From Alphaproteobacteria bacterium (GTDB lineage: Bacteria > Pseudomonadota > Alphaproteobacteria > UBA2136 > UBA6156), in assembly GCA_027490875.1 (NCBI GenBank), contig JAIXXE010000036.1, forward strand, positions 1 to 7,615: a stretch of 7,615 nt of DNA. Direction: 5' to 3'. The number at the start of each line of letters is the position of its first letter. Position 1 is the stretch's first letter. This document shows positions 1-5,884 of this stretch, one piece after another. The notes beneath the pieces are model-generated. The model was not told where the DNA came from, ran no database searches, and saw only the letters and a list, made by a program, of their open reading frames with translations. The position numbers and the translations under genes are program-made.

Positions 1-42
1 CAAGGTTAAAAGCCAACAATAAAACAATCAAAGAGGCCGCTG
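1..42 (+). promoter_or_regulatory. Leader of lepB with Shine-Dalgarno site
   Basis: This AT-rich stretch precedes lepB. AAGAGG at 31-36 lies 6 nt before the lepB ATG and is a good ribosome binding site. The stretch probably contains the end of an upstream gene (acpS is common here in alphaproteobacteria), because stop codons fall at 7-9 and 20-22 in two frames, but too little is present to identify it. I see no convincing promoter. Confidence 0.5.
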
Positions 43-780
43 ATGCCAACCCTGCTTGAACAGATCTGGTCATTCACGAAGACTGTCGCCATTGCGGCCT
101 TTTTAGCCTTTTTTGTGATTCGCGGCTTTATTTTTGAGCCCTTTCGCATCCCCAGCAGCTCGATGATGCCCAACCTGTTGATTGGTGACTACTTGGTGGT
201 AAGCAAGTTTGCCTACGGCAACCGCTTGCCGTTAACCAATTTCTTTTTTTGGGAACGGCCCGTAGAACGTGGTGATATTGTCGTATTCCGGCGCACCGGC
301 AGTGGCCTGCCCGGTAGTTTTTTTGGGTTAGGGCCAACCCTGTTTATCAAACGGGTGGTGGGGTTGCCCGGCGATACGATTGCCTTTCGGGACCAAACAG
401 TGTTCATCAATGGTCAACCCCAACCGAGCGTGCCTTTAGGGGCCTATCAACCAGAACTTACACAGGGCCCTAGCGTGCAGGACGCAGAATTAAAGGTTGA
501 AAACCTGATGGGCGTTCGCCACCCGATTTTACAAAAAGCGGGAGAGGTAGGGCCGACGGTTGCCGAAACCTTGATTCCGGCAGACCATTACGTGGTGCTG
601 GGCGATAATCGCGACAACAGCCGCGACAGTCGCTACTGGCAAGCGCCCGCATGGGGGTTTGTACCAAAATCCGATATTATGGGCCGGGCAGAGTTTATTG
701 CCTGGAGTTGGGATGACCAATGGATGCCACGTCTGGAGCGCGTGTTTACCAACCTGCGGGCAACCCATGACGCTCGGTAA
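43..780 (+). CDS. lepB: Signal peptidase I
   Basis: This is the inner-membrane serine protease (family S26) that removes signal peptides from exported preproteins on the periplasmic side. The 245-residue product has one N-terminal membrane segment (about residues 13-31). The catalytic box IPSSSMMP follows, with the nucleophile predicted as Ser40. The general-base box FIKRVVGLPGD contains the predicted Lys103. The conserved GDNRDNSRDSRYW box is near residue 190. A few extra residues (QAPAWG) separate that box from GFVP; this loop varies in the family. The start is supported by AAGAGG 6 nt upstream and by homology beginning just before the membrane segment. The 3' end overlaps rnc by 14 bp, as expected for the lepB-rnc-era operon. 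Confidence 0.96.
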   Translation: MPTLLEQIWSFTKTVAIAAFLAFFVIRGFIFEPFRIPSSSMMPNLLIGDYLVVSKFAYGNRLPLTNFFFWERPVERGDIVVFRRTGSGLPGSFFGLGPTLFIKRVVGLPGDTIAFRDQTVFINGQPQPSVPLGAYQPELTQGPSVQDAELKVENLMGVRHPILQKAGEVGPTVAETLIPADHYVVLGDNRDNSRDSRYWQAPAWGFVPKSDIMGRAEFIAWSWDDQWMPRLERVFTNLRATHDAR

Positions 781-1435
781 CCTAACTGCCCTGTTGCATT
801 GGCAGGGTAGTACCGCACTGCTGCAAGAGGCCTTAACCCATCGCAGCAGTGCGCAGGCTACCAACGAACGGTTGGAGTTTGTGGGCGACCGCGTGCTGAA
901 CTTGGTCGTAGCCGCGTGGTTGCACCGGCTGCAGCCCTCCGCCACAGAAGGCGAACTTTCCTTGCAGCATACCACCTTGGTGCGGGCAGAAGCCTGCGCG
1001 CAAATTGCCGAAGGCTGGCAGCTTTGGCCACTGCTGGTGATGGGGGCCGACCGCCGCAGCCTGACCGACGTCGCCCGTCAGCGCCTGCTGGCCGACACCA
1101 CCGAGGCTTTGCTAGGCGCGGTTTTTCTGCAGCAGGGCTATACCGCCGCGCAGCACCTGATTGAACAGCATTGGTCGCCGTTGCTGGCAACGGCCACACA
1201 GGGCACTGGCAAGGATGCCAAAACGATGGTTCAAGAACTGCTGCAGGCGCGCGGTTTACCTTTGCCACAGTACAGCGTGGTAAGCCAAGCAGGTCCCGAT
1301 CATGCCGCTGAGTTTGTGGTGGCCGTAACCTCGGCGCTTGGGGCAGCCGAGGGGCAGGGTCGCAGCAAGCAGGCTGCAAGCCTTGCAGCGGCAGCAGCAT
1401 TACTGAAAGAACTATTGAAAGATTTGCCAGCATGA
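767..1435 (+). CDS. rnc: Ribonuclease III
   Basis: This enzyme cleaves double-stranded RNA and processes rRNA precursors and some mRNAs in the cytoplasm. The predicted product has 222 residues, close to E. coli RNase III. The catalytic domain carries NERLEFVGD (Glu34, Glu37, Asp41), EGELS (Glu61) and LADTTEALLGAVFL (Asp110, Glu113), so all acidic metal-binding positions are present. The Arg after GD is common in alphaproteobacteria. A double-stranded RNA-binding domain runs from about residue 150 (DAKTMVQELLQ) to the end, including GRSKQAA. The frame is open further upstream (an ATG exists at 659), but homology begins just after the ATG at 767, which overlaps the lepB end by 14 bp. Only a weak GCGGG precedes it, so translational coupling is likely. 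The stop overlaps the era start as ATGA. Confidence 0.95.
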   Translation: MTLGNLTALLHWQGSTALLQEALTHRSSAQATNERLEFVGDRVLNLVVAAWLHRLQPSATEGELSLQHTTLVRAEACAQIAEGWQLWPLLVMGADRRSLTDVARQRLLADTTEALLGAVFLQQGYTAAQHLIEQHWSPLLATATQGTGKDAKTMVQELLQARGLPLPQYSVVSQAGPDHAAEFVVAVTSALGAAEGQGRSKQAASLAAAAALLKELLKDLPA

Positions 1436-2307
1436 GCACCGTACCCACCACCCGCTGCGCGATGATTGCGCTGATAGGCCAACCCAATGCTGGCAAGAGC
1501 ACTCTGCTGAATGCGGTGGTTGGGGCGCGGGTGGGGATTGTTTCGGCCAAGCCCAACACCACCCGCCTGTTGGTGCGCGGCGTACAGATGCTGAAAGATA
1601 CCCAGCTGGTTTGGCTTGATACTCCGGGCCTGACCCGCGTACAAGGCAACGCCAAAAAGGGCTACAGCCGCGCCCTGATGCAGCAGGCAGCCGAGGCCAT
1701 GAGCGATGCCGATATTGTGGTGTTGGTGGCCGATGTAAACCAAGCTTTGCGCGGCTTGGAACAGGAGGAAGCGTGGTGGCAACAGGCGGCGCAGCATCGG
1801 CAGCCAACCATTTTGGTCCTCAGTAAAATCGATAAACTAAAAGATAAAAAGCTGCTGCTGCCCTTGCTGACGCGGTTGCAAGCAAGCCCGTTGGCGGCGG
1901 TGGTGCCTCTCTCTGCCCTGAAAGATGTTGCGGTGAAAGAGCTGGCTGCTGCCGTGGCCAAGTTGGCACCCGAAGGGCCGCACCTCTTCCCCGCCGGTAT
2001 GGTAACCGACCAACCGCTGGCCGACCGACTCTCGGAGCTTACGCGTGAGCAGATCTTGCGGGTGCTACAGGCCGAAGTACCCTACGGGATTACTGTGCAG
2101 ACCGAGGATGTTGCCGCACCCCAAGGCGATGCCCCCATGCTGATTAACCAAACTATTTTGGTCAGCAAACCGAGCCATAAAGCCATGGTGTTGGGGGCCG
2201 GAGGGCAGATGATTAAACGCTTGGGCACCCAAGCACGCTTCGCCATGCAAGAAGTCCTGGGCCAAGGCCTGAGACTTGAACTGCAGGTAAGGCTGCTTAA
2301 AAAATAA
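1432..2307 (+). CDS. era: GTPase Era, 30S ribosome assembly factor
   Basis: Era binds the 3' end of 16S rRNA and takes part in 30S maturation. The 291-residue product has an N-terminal GTPase domain: P-loop GQPNAGKST (16-24), switch I with NTTR (42-45), DTPG (63-66), and SAL (161-163). The C-terminal KH RNA-binding domain has the loop GAGG at 255-258 and the usual preceding VTDQP and VPYGITV blocks. The guanine-recognition motif reads SKID (131-134) where the family normally has NKxD, so Asn is replaced by Ser. The rest of the protein looks intact, so I treat it as a functional Era. The start overlaps the rnc stop by 4 bp and has no strong ribosome binding site, suggesting translational coupling. 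Confidence 0.95.
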   Translation: MSTVPTTRCAMIALIGQPNAGKSTLLNAVVGARVGIVSAKPNTTRLLVRGVQMLKDTQLVWLDTPGLTRVQGNAKKGYSRALMQQAAEAMSDADIVVLVADVNQALRGLEQEEAWWQQAAQHRQPTILVLSKIDKLKDKKLLLPLLTRLQASPLAAVVPLSALKDVAVKELAAAVAKLAPEGPHLFPAGMVTDQPLADRLSELTREQILRVLQAEVPYGITVQTEDVAAPQGDAPMLINQTILVSKPSHKAMVLGAGGQMIKRLGTQARFAMQEVLGQGLRLELQVRLLKK

Positions 2308-2405
2308 GCTGATAGCGTGCTTTTCTAGCAACCCATGGCAACCAGATTGGGGGGAATAGCTTAGAACCCCTCGCTTAAAAAAAAGAGTCAGATTATAAAA
2401 AAGCT
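2308..2405. other. Intergenic region after era
   Basis: This 98-bp AT-rich gap contains GGGG at 2351-2354 and CCCC at 2367-2370, which could form a weak stem, but an A run rather than a T run follows on the plus strand. It therefore does not look like an intrinsic terminator of era. The 3' end holds a possible -10 box for the next gene. Confidence 0.4.
2394..2399 (+). promoter_or_regulatory. Possible -10 box, leaderless start
   Basis: TATAAA matches the sigma-70 -10 consensus at 5 of 6 positions and ends 6 nt before the ATG at 2406, so transcription could begin at the A of the start codon. No good -35 box lies at 16-18 nt upstream. No Shine-Dalgarno sequence precedes the ATG, which fits a leaderless mRNA. 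Confidence 0.35.
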
Positions 2406-3185
2406 ATGCCTAGCTATAGTATTTTGCTCATGCGTACCGACGCCACCGACAAACGGCCGTGGCGCATGAATATTGGTCGCACCATGTTTTGGGTGCTGGC
2501 CTTAGGGGCCTGCGCGTTACCGATTTTAGGCTTTTTTGTATCGCTGGGGTGGGTTGCCCCAAGCTGGTTGCGCCTGAATATGGATTCAATGAAAGAGGCA
2601 GTGCAGGAAGCTGAAGCGACGTTGCAACCCTTGCAGCAACAGAATGCTCAGCTGGCCGATCGCAAGGCAACGCTGGAAGCGCAGGTAACCACCCTGCGTA
2701 CCCAGTTGGCAGAGGCCGAAACCAAGATTACCATGGCCGATACCGCACGCACCGAAGCCGTGGCGCGCCTTGGCATGCTGGAAACCGAAGTGGTCAACCT
2801 AAAGCAAGCTGTGGCGAAGTACGAAGCCATGCTAAAACCACGTTCATCCGCGCAACGCGAAGTGGTTCAATGCAACGACCTGACTGCCATTCGTCAAGGC
2901 GATAAAATAACCTATGCCACGACCTTTTCCCGGATTCGCCGCGACAGCAATGTGCCCGACAAGCTAACCGTACAGGTACGGGTGGCACAGGGCGATAATG
3001 CCGTGCTGCTCGATCAGGCCAAACAGAATGCGACTGTGGTGAATCATACGCTGGAGCTATCGCGTTCTGCCAAAGTGGAGGGAAGCGTGCCCCTCAGTAA
3101 CCCACAGGGTGGTGGCCTGCGGATGCTGGATATGAAGGTGATGAACGGCACCACCCAAGTGGGCTACTGCTGGAAGAGTTTTTAG
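2406..3185 (+). CDS. Single-pass membrane protein with periplasmic coiled coil, function unknown
   Basis: I do not recognise a family with confidence. The 259-residue product has a short basic N-terminus (1-26), one hydrophobic segment (about 27-50), a long Ala/Glu/Gln/Leu-rich probable coiled coil (about 60-143), and a C-terminal domain (about 150-259) that looks like a small beta-rich fold. The positive residues before the membrane segment predict that the coiled coil and C-terminal domain are periplasmic. Cys156 and Cys255 bracket the C-terminal domain and could form a disulfide there. The N-terminus plus coiled coil resembles the front of M23 (LytM-type) cell-wall peptidases, but no HxxxD or HxH metal site is present. 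The layout also recalls DUF6776-type proteins; this is from memory and untested. No Shine-Dalgarno site precedes the ATG; internal ATGs at codons 9 and 21 are alternatives. Confidence 0.85.
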   Translation: MPSYSILLMRTDATDKRPWRMNIGRTMFWVLALGACALPILGFFVSLGWVAPSWLRLNMDSMKEAVQEAEATLQPLQQQNAQLADRKATLEAQVTTLRTQLAEAETKITMADTARTEAVARLGMLETEVVNLKQAVAKYEAMLKPRSSAQREVVQCNDLTAIRQGDKITYATTFSRIRRDSNVPDKLTVQVRVAQGDNAVLLDQAKQNATVVNHTLELSRSAKVEGSVPLSNPQGGGLRMLDMKVMNGTTQVGYCWKSF

Positions 3186-3706
3186 TGGCCAGCCTTTAAC
3201 TGGCGCAACCACTTCCGAGCCTCGCGCCGGTTGCCTAACACCTTAACCCGTGACGCAGGGAGCTTGGCCAGCACGGCTTGCCAACGTGGCCGGTTGTTGC
3301 GGCGCCACTGCCAAACCCACTGAAGAAACGGCCAACTGATGGCATCGTCAAGGCCTTTCTGAAGGTCGAAGCGGCGCTGAATGCCAAGTTTATGCAAAGC
3401 CCAGCGTTTTAATATTTGCCCAAGGCAGAAGAGAGTGCCGAAATCCAGAAAGATAATCAGGTCGGCTCGTTGCCGTAGAGCGGGTGAGAGGCGCAGGTAG
3501 TTACCATCGGCAACCCAAGCAGGCTGCTTAGCCAGCTTGGTAAATAGGCGACGGATGGTGTCATCGCTCTTGGTTGTCCAACCCGGGTGGTGGGCCAGGT
3601 TATCGAGGTGCGTGACTGGCAATCCATAGTATTTGCCGAGCGTGCGGGCCAGCGTGCTCTTGCCAGCCCCGCTCATTCCTAAAATGAGGATTCTTTTGTA
3701 AGTCAT
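3182..3706 (-). CDS. P-loop NTPase of the FlaR / adenylate-kinase-like family
   Basis: The 174-residue product is a small cytoplasmic nucleotide-binding protein related to the proteins annotated as DNA topology modulation protein FlaR or adenylate kinase-related kinase. Visible motifs are the Walker A loop GMSGAGKST (10-18), HLDNL (33-37) followed by PGW (41-43), WVADGNY (64-70), and a hydrophobic strand ending in Asp (LIIFLDF, 83-89), in the order expected for the family. The C-terminal part is rich in Arg, Lys and Trp. The real substrate is unknown for most members, and the topology name is historical. It is the last gene of the pth-ychF unit, starting 5 nt after the ychF stop with no clear ribosome binding site. 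Its TAA overlaps the TAG of the convergent membrane-protein gene. Confidence 0.88.
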   Translation of the reverse strand: MTYKRILILGMSGAGKSTLARTLGKYYGLPVTHLDNLAHHPGWTTKSDDTIRRLFTKLAKQPAWVADGNYLRLSPALRQRADLIIFLDFGTLFCLGQILKRWALHKLGIQRRFDLQKGLDDAISWPFLQWVWQWRRNNRPRWQAVLAKLPASRVKVLGNRREARKWLRQLKAGH

Positions 3707-3711
3707 TTGTA

Positions 3712-4803
3712 CTAAACATTAAACCTGAAGTGCAAAACATCACCATCCTGCACCATATAGTCCTTGCCTTCCATCCGCAACTTGCCTGCTTCCTTGGCTC
3801 CAAGCTCTCCCCGGTAGGTGGTAAAGTCGGCGTAGGCGATGCACTCGGCCTTGATAAACCCCTTTTGGAAGTCGGTATGAATCACCCCAGCGGCTTCAGG
3901 TGCACTGGCGCCGTGGCGCACAGTCCAGGCGCGAACTTCCTGCGGTCCGGCGGTAAAGTAGGTAATCAGCCCAAGCAGGGAGTAGCCCGCCCGAATCATG
4001 GTGTTAAGGGCGGGCTCGGTCAGGCCGAGGTCGCCTAAAAACTCGGTGCGTTCCTCGGTTGGTAACTGGGCAACCTGCGCTTCAATATCGGCACTGACGA
4101 CCACACAGGCCGCCCCTTGCTGCTGCGCATAAGCCTGCACCTGCCCCGACCAAGCATTACCTTGCGCCGCCTCAGCTTCGCCCACATTGGCAACGTACAG
4201 CACGGGCTTGGCAGAAAGAAAGCCCATCTGTGTGGCGTAGCGCCGCAGGTCTGGGTTACTCAGGTGCCGCCGCACGGGTTCACCGCGCCCCAACAGTGCG
4301 AGCAAGGGTTCCAGCAGGCCGAGTTCTTCGGCGGCGGCCTTATCGTTCTTGGCGCGTTTTTCAATCGCCGCAAAGCGTTTTTCGGCGGTGCTGAGATCGG
4401 CCAGCATCAGCTCGGTTTCAATCACCTCAATGTCGCGCATGGGGTCGATACTGCCGCTGACGTGGGTCACCTCGCCGCCAAAACAGCGCACGACGTGGGC
4501 AATAGCATGACATTCGCGAATATTCGCCAAAAACTGATTACCGAGGCCTTCGCCTTTGCTGGCTCCTGCAACCAGCCCAGCAATATCCACAAAATCCAGC
4601 TGCGTTGGCACCACCTTGAGTGGCTTGACCAAACCGGCCAGCGCATCCAGCCGACTGTCGGGGACGGCCACCCGCCCTACGTTGGGTTCGATGGTGCAAA
4701 ATGGGAAATTAGCCGCCTGCGCCGCCATAGTTTGAGTCAGCGCATTAAACAGCGTACTCTTGCCCACATTGGGTAACCCAACAATCCCGCATGAAAACCC
4801 CAT
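3712..4803 (-). CDS. ychF: Redox-regulated ATPase YchF (OLA1 family)
   Basis: YchF is a TRAFAC-class P-loop protein that binds ribosomes and, in characterised members, prefers ATP to GTP. The 363-residue product matches the usual length. It shows the P-loop GLPNVGKST (9-17), the NFPFCTIEPN block (32-41), the G3 motif DIAG (73-76) followed by GASKGEGLGN (80-89), and NVGE (206-209) in place of NKxD. This NxxE form is the family hallmark and explains the relaxed base specificity; NVDE is more common. A helical insert (about 130-190) and a C-terminal TGS domain (about 280-363, containing HTDFQKGFIKAE and YMVQDGDVLHFRFNV) complete it. It lies 24 nt downstream of pth, a very common bacterial pairing. 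The start is fixed by a strong ribosome binding site. Confidence 0.96.
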   Translation of the reverse strand: MGFSCGIVGLPNVGKSTLFNALTQTMAAQAANFPFCTIEPNVGRVAVPDSRLDALAGLVKPLKVVPTQLDFVDIAGLVAGASKGEGLGNQFLANIRECHAIAHVVRCFGGEVTHVSGSIDPMRDIEVIETELMLADLSTAEKRFAAIEKRAKNDKAAAEELGLLEPLLALLGRGEPVRRHLSNPDLRRYATQMGFLSAKPVLYVANVGEAEAAQGNAWSGQVQAYAQQQGAACVVVSADIEAQVAQLPTEERTEFLGDLGLTEPALNTMIRAGYSLLGLITYFTAGPQEVRAWTVRHGASAPEAAGVIHTDFQKGFIKAECIAYADFTTYRGELGAKEAGKLRMEGKDYMVQDGDVLHFRFNV

Positions 4804-4810
4804 TGAATCA

Positions 4811-4817
4811 CCCTTCC
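4811..4817 (-). promoter_or_regulatory. Shine-Dalgarno site of ychF
   Basis: On the minus strand this reads GGAAGGG, 7 nt before the ychF ATG. It is among the strongest ribosome binding sites in the window and supports independent translation of ychF within the unit. Confidence 0.7.
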
Positions 4818-4827
4818 GTTAGGCTTG

Positions 4828-5391
4828 CTATGCCCTGAGGTTGCCCAACTTGGCAAGGGTGTCGAGCGGGTTTTCCAGCAAGGCGGGGAAGGAATCGCTT
4901 AAAGCCGTGAGCATGGCCTGCACCCGGGCCTTTTCATCGGCTTGAAAGCTACTGAGAACATAATCCTCCACGGCCAGCGGGGGCGGGGGGCGGTCGATGC
5001 CCAATCGCAGGCGGTGATAGTTGCTCCCGACGGCCCCAGAAATAGAACGTAACCCATTGTGGCCCGCATCGCCGCCGCCCTGCTTATAACGAACCTTGCC
5101 AAGGGCCAAGTCTAGCTCATCGTGCGCCACCCAAAGCTGCGCCAATGGTACTTTGTAATACGTCATAGCGGCCTGAACGCTGGCACCACTGAGGTTCATG
5201 AAGGTTTGGGGCTTAAGCAGAATGACCTCGTGCGCCCCAATCCGCCCTTTGCTTAACAAGGCCTGGTGCTGCTTCTTCCAGGCAGGGAATGCGTAGGCCT
5301 GCTGCAGGGCATCCAGCAACATAAAACCCGCATTGTGGCGGGTGTTGGCGTACTGTGCCCCTGGGTTGCCGAGGCCTGCCAGAATCATCAT
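4828..5391 (-). CDS. pth: Peptidyl-tRNA hydrolase
   Basis: This cytoplasmic enzyme cleaves the ester bond of peptidyl-tRNAs dropped by ribosomes, recycling the tRNA. The 187-residue product has the N-terminal GLGNPGAQY block and all expected catalytic positions: Asn9, His19 in TRHNAGF, Asn66 in KPQTFMNLSG, Asp91 in AHDELDL, and Asn112 in GGGDAGHNGLRSI. These correspond to E. coli Asn10, His20, Asn68, Asp93 and Asn114. Two consecutive Met codons start the frame; the first overlaps the stop of the upstream small membrane-protein gene by 4 bp. No clear Shine-Dalgarno site is seen, so translational coupling to that gene is likely. ychF follows 24 nt downstream. Confidence 0.96.
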   Translation of the reverse strand: MMILAGLGNPGAQYANTRHNAGFMLLDALQQAYAFPAWKKQHQALLSKGRIGAHEVILLKPQTFMNLSGASVQAAMTYYKVPLAQLWVAHDELDLALGKVRYKQGGGDAGHNGLRSISGAVGSNYHRLRLGIDRPPPPLAVEDYVLSSFQADEKARVQAMLTALSDSFPALLENPLDTLAKLGNLRA

Positions 5392-5846
5392 TTTGTCGCA
5401 AGGCTATCGCGTTGTAATGCCAGACCTTGGGCGGCGGCATCGGGCGGCAAAACAGCGGGGCAGTTGGGGGGGATAAAGGGGCGTGCCGACATTTGGGCGT
5501 CGCTTAAAAGCGTGCTAAGGCCTATAAAAAAACCTTCCACCAACGCTGGCAGGCTTGGTACTGCGGCACCTGCAACAATTGTAATGACGGCACCAAACCA
5601 CCCACCCCCCGTAACCAAGCTCCATAGCCCAACCACCACCAGCAACAGGCCAATCATCAGGCCAATATTGCCCGTCAGCAGCCCGCGCGCATCGCAGTAA
5701 ATCTGGTTGGTGAGGTAGACGGACAGCGAGCCGTCGTTAATTGGCGTGGGGCTGTTGGTGGCCTGAGCAAACCCTGCCACCGCCAGCACGGCAAAACCCA
5801 ACACCATCAGGAATAGACCGGTAAGCTCACGCCGTGAGAAGTTCAT
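5388..5846 (-). CDS. VirB2/TrbC-like small membrane protein (pilin-like), function unknown
   Basis: The 152-residue product starts with a probable signal peptide (Arg5-Arg6, hydrophobic core 10-26, possible cleavage after Ala27 or Ala29). Two hydrophobic segments follow, about 61-79 and 84-113, joined by a short Gly-rich turn with Trp83. The sequence IYCDARGLLTGNIG (49-62) and the later G-x-W spacing resemble type IV secretion major pilins of the VirB2/TrbC family, which have a Cys, an LTGxIG block, a first membrane helix, a short loop with Trp, and a second helix. Unlike typical VirB2, it has a tail of about 38 residues (115-152) rich in Pro and Ala with Cys129. No other secretion gene is visible. 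It could instead be an unrelated two-helix membrane protein. It leads the pth-ychF unit and overlaps pth by 4 bp. Confidence 0.8.
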   Translation of the reverse strand: MNFSRRELTGLFLMVLGFAVLAVAGFAQATNSPTPINDGSLSVYLTNQIYCDARGLLTGNIGLMIGLLLVVVGLWSLVTGGGWFGAVITIVAGAAVPSLPALVEGFFIGLSTLLSDAQMSARPFIPPNCPAVLPPDAAAQGLALQRDSLATK

Positions 5847-5852
5847 AAAGCC

Positions 5853-5858
5853 AGTATA
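5853..5858 (-). promoter_or_regulatory. Possible -10 box, leaderless start of the pilin-like gene
   Basis: On the minus strand this reads TATACT (5 of 6 to consensus), ending 6 nt before the ATG. It sits in the 38-bp gap after the ferredoxin-NADP reductase gene, so the pilin-like/pth/ychF unit may have its own promoter. The -35 region is weak and there is no Shine-Dalgarno site, so translation may begin on a leaderless transcript. Confidence 0.4.
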
Positions 5859-5884
5859 GGGCGCTTAACCGAAGATTACCAGCC

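Noticed and set aside
325..340. Inverted repeat GGGTT-N6-AACCC inside lepB
   Set aside because: It lies in the coding sequence between the lepB catalytic boxes, is short, and is explained by chance in GC-rich DNA.
529..975. Minus-strand open frame of 148 codons opposite lepB and rnc
   Set aside because: It crosses the lepB-rnc overlap and lies opposite catalytic motifs of both enzymes; no protein features are seen.
858..1655. Long minus-strand open frame (265 codons) opposite rnc and era
   Set aside because: It has low-complexity Arg/Pro/Ala-rich composition, no recognisable motif, and spans two genes with full sets of conserved residues; it is a shadow of GC-rich coding sequence.
2351..2380. 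Possible terminator after era (GGGG...CCCC followed by a homopolymer run)
   Set aside because: The stem is only four pairs with a 12-nt loop and the following run is A on the plus strand; no T run follows the stem in either direction.
4117..4776. Plus-strand open frame of 219 codons opposite ychF
   Set aside because: It is antisense to conserved YchF motifs, lacks a ribosome binding site and has no family resemblance.
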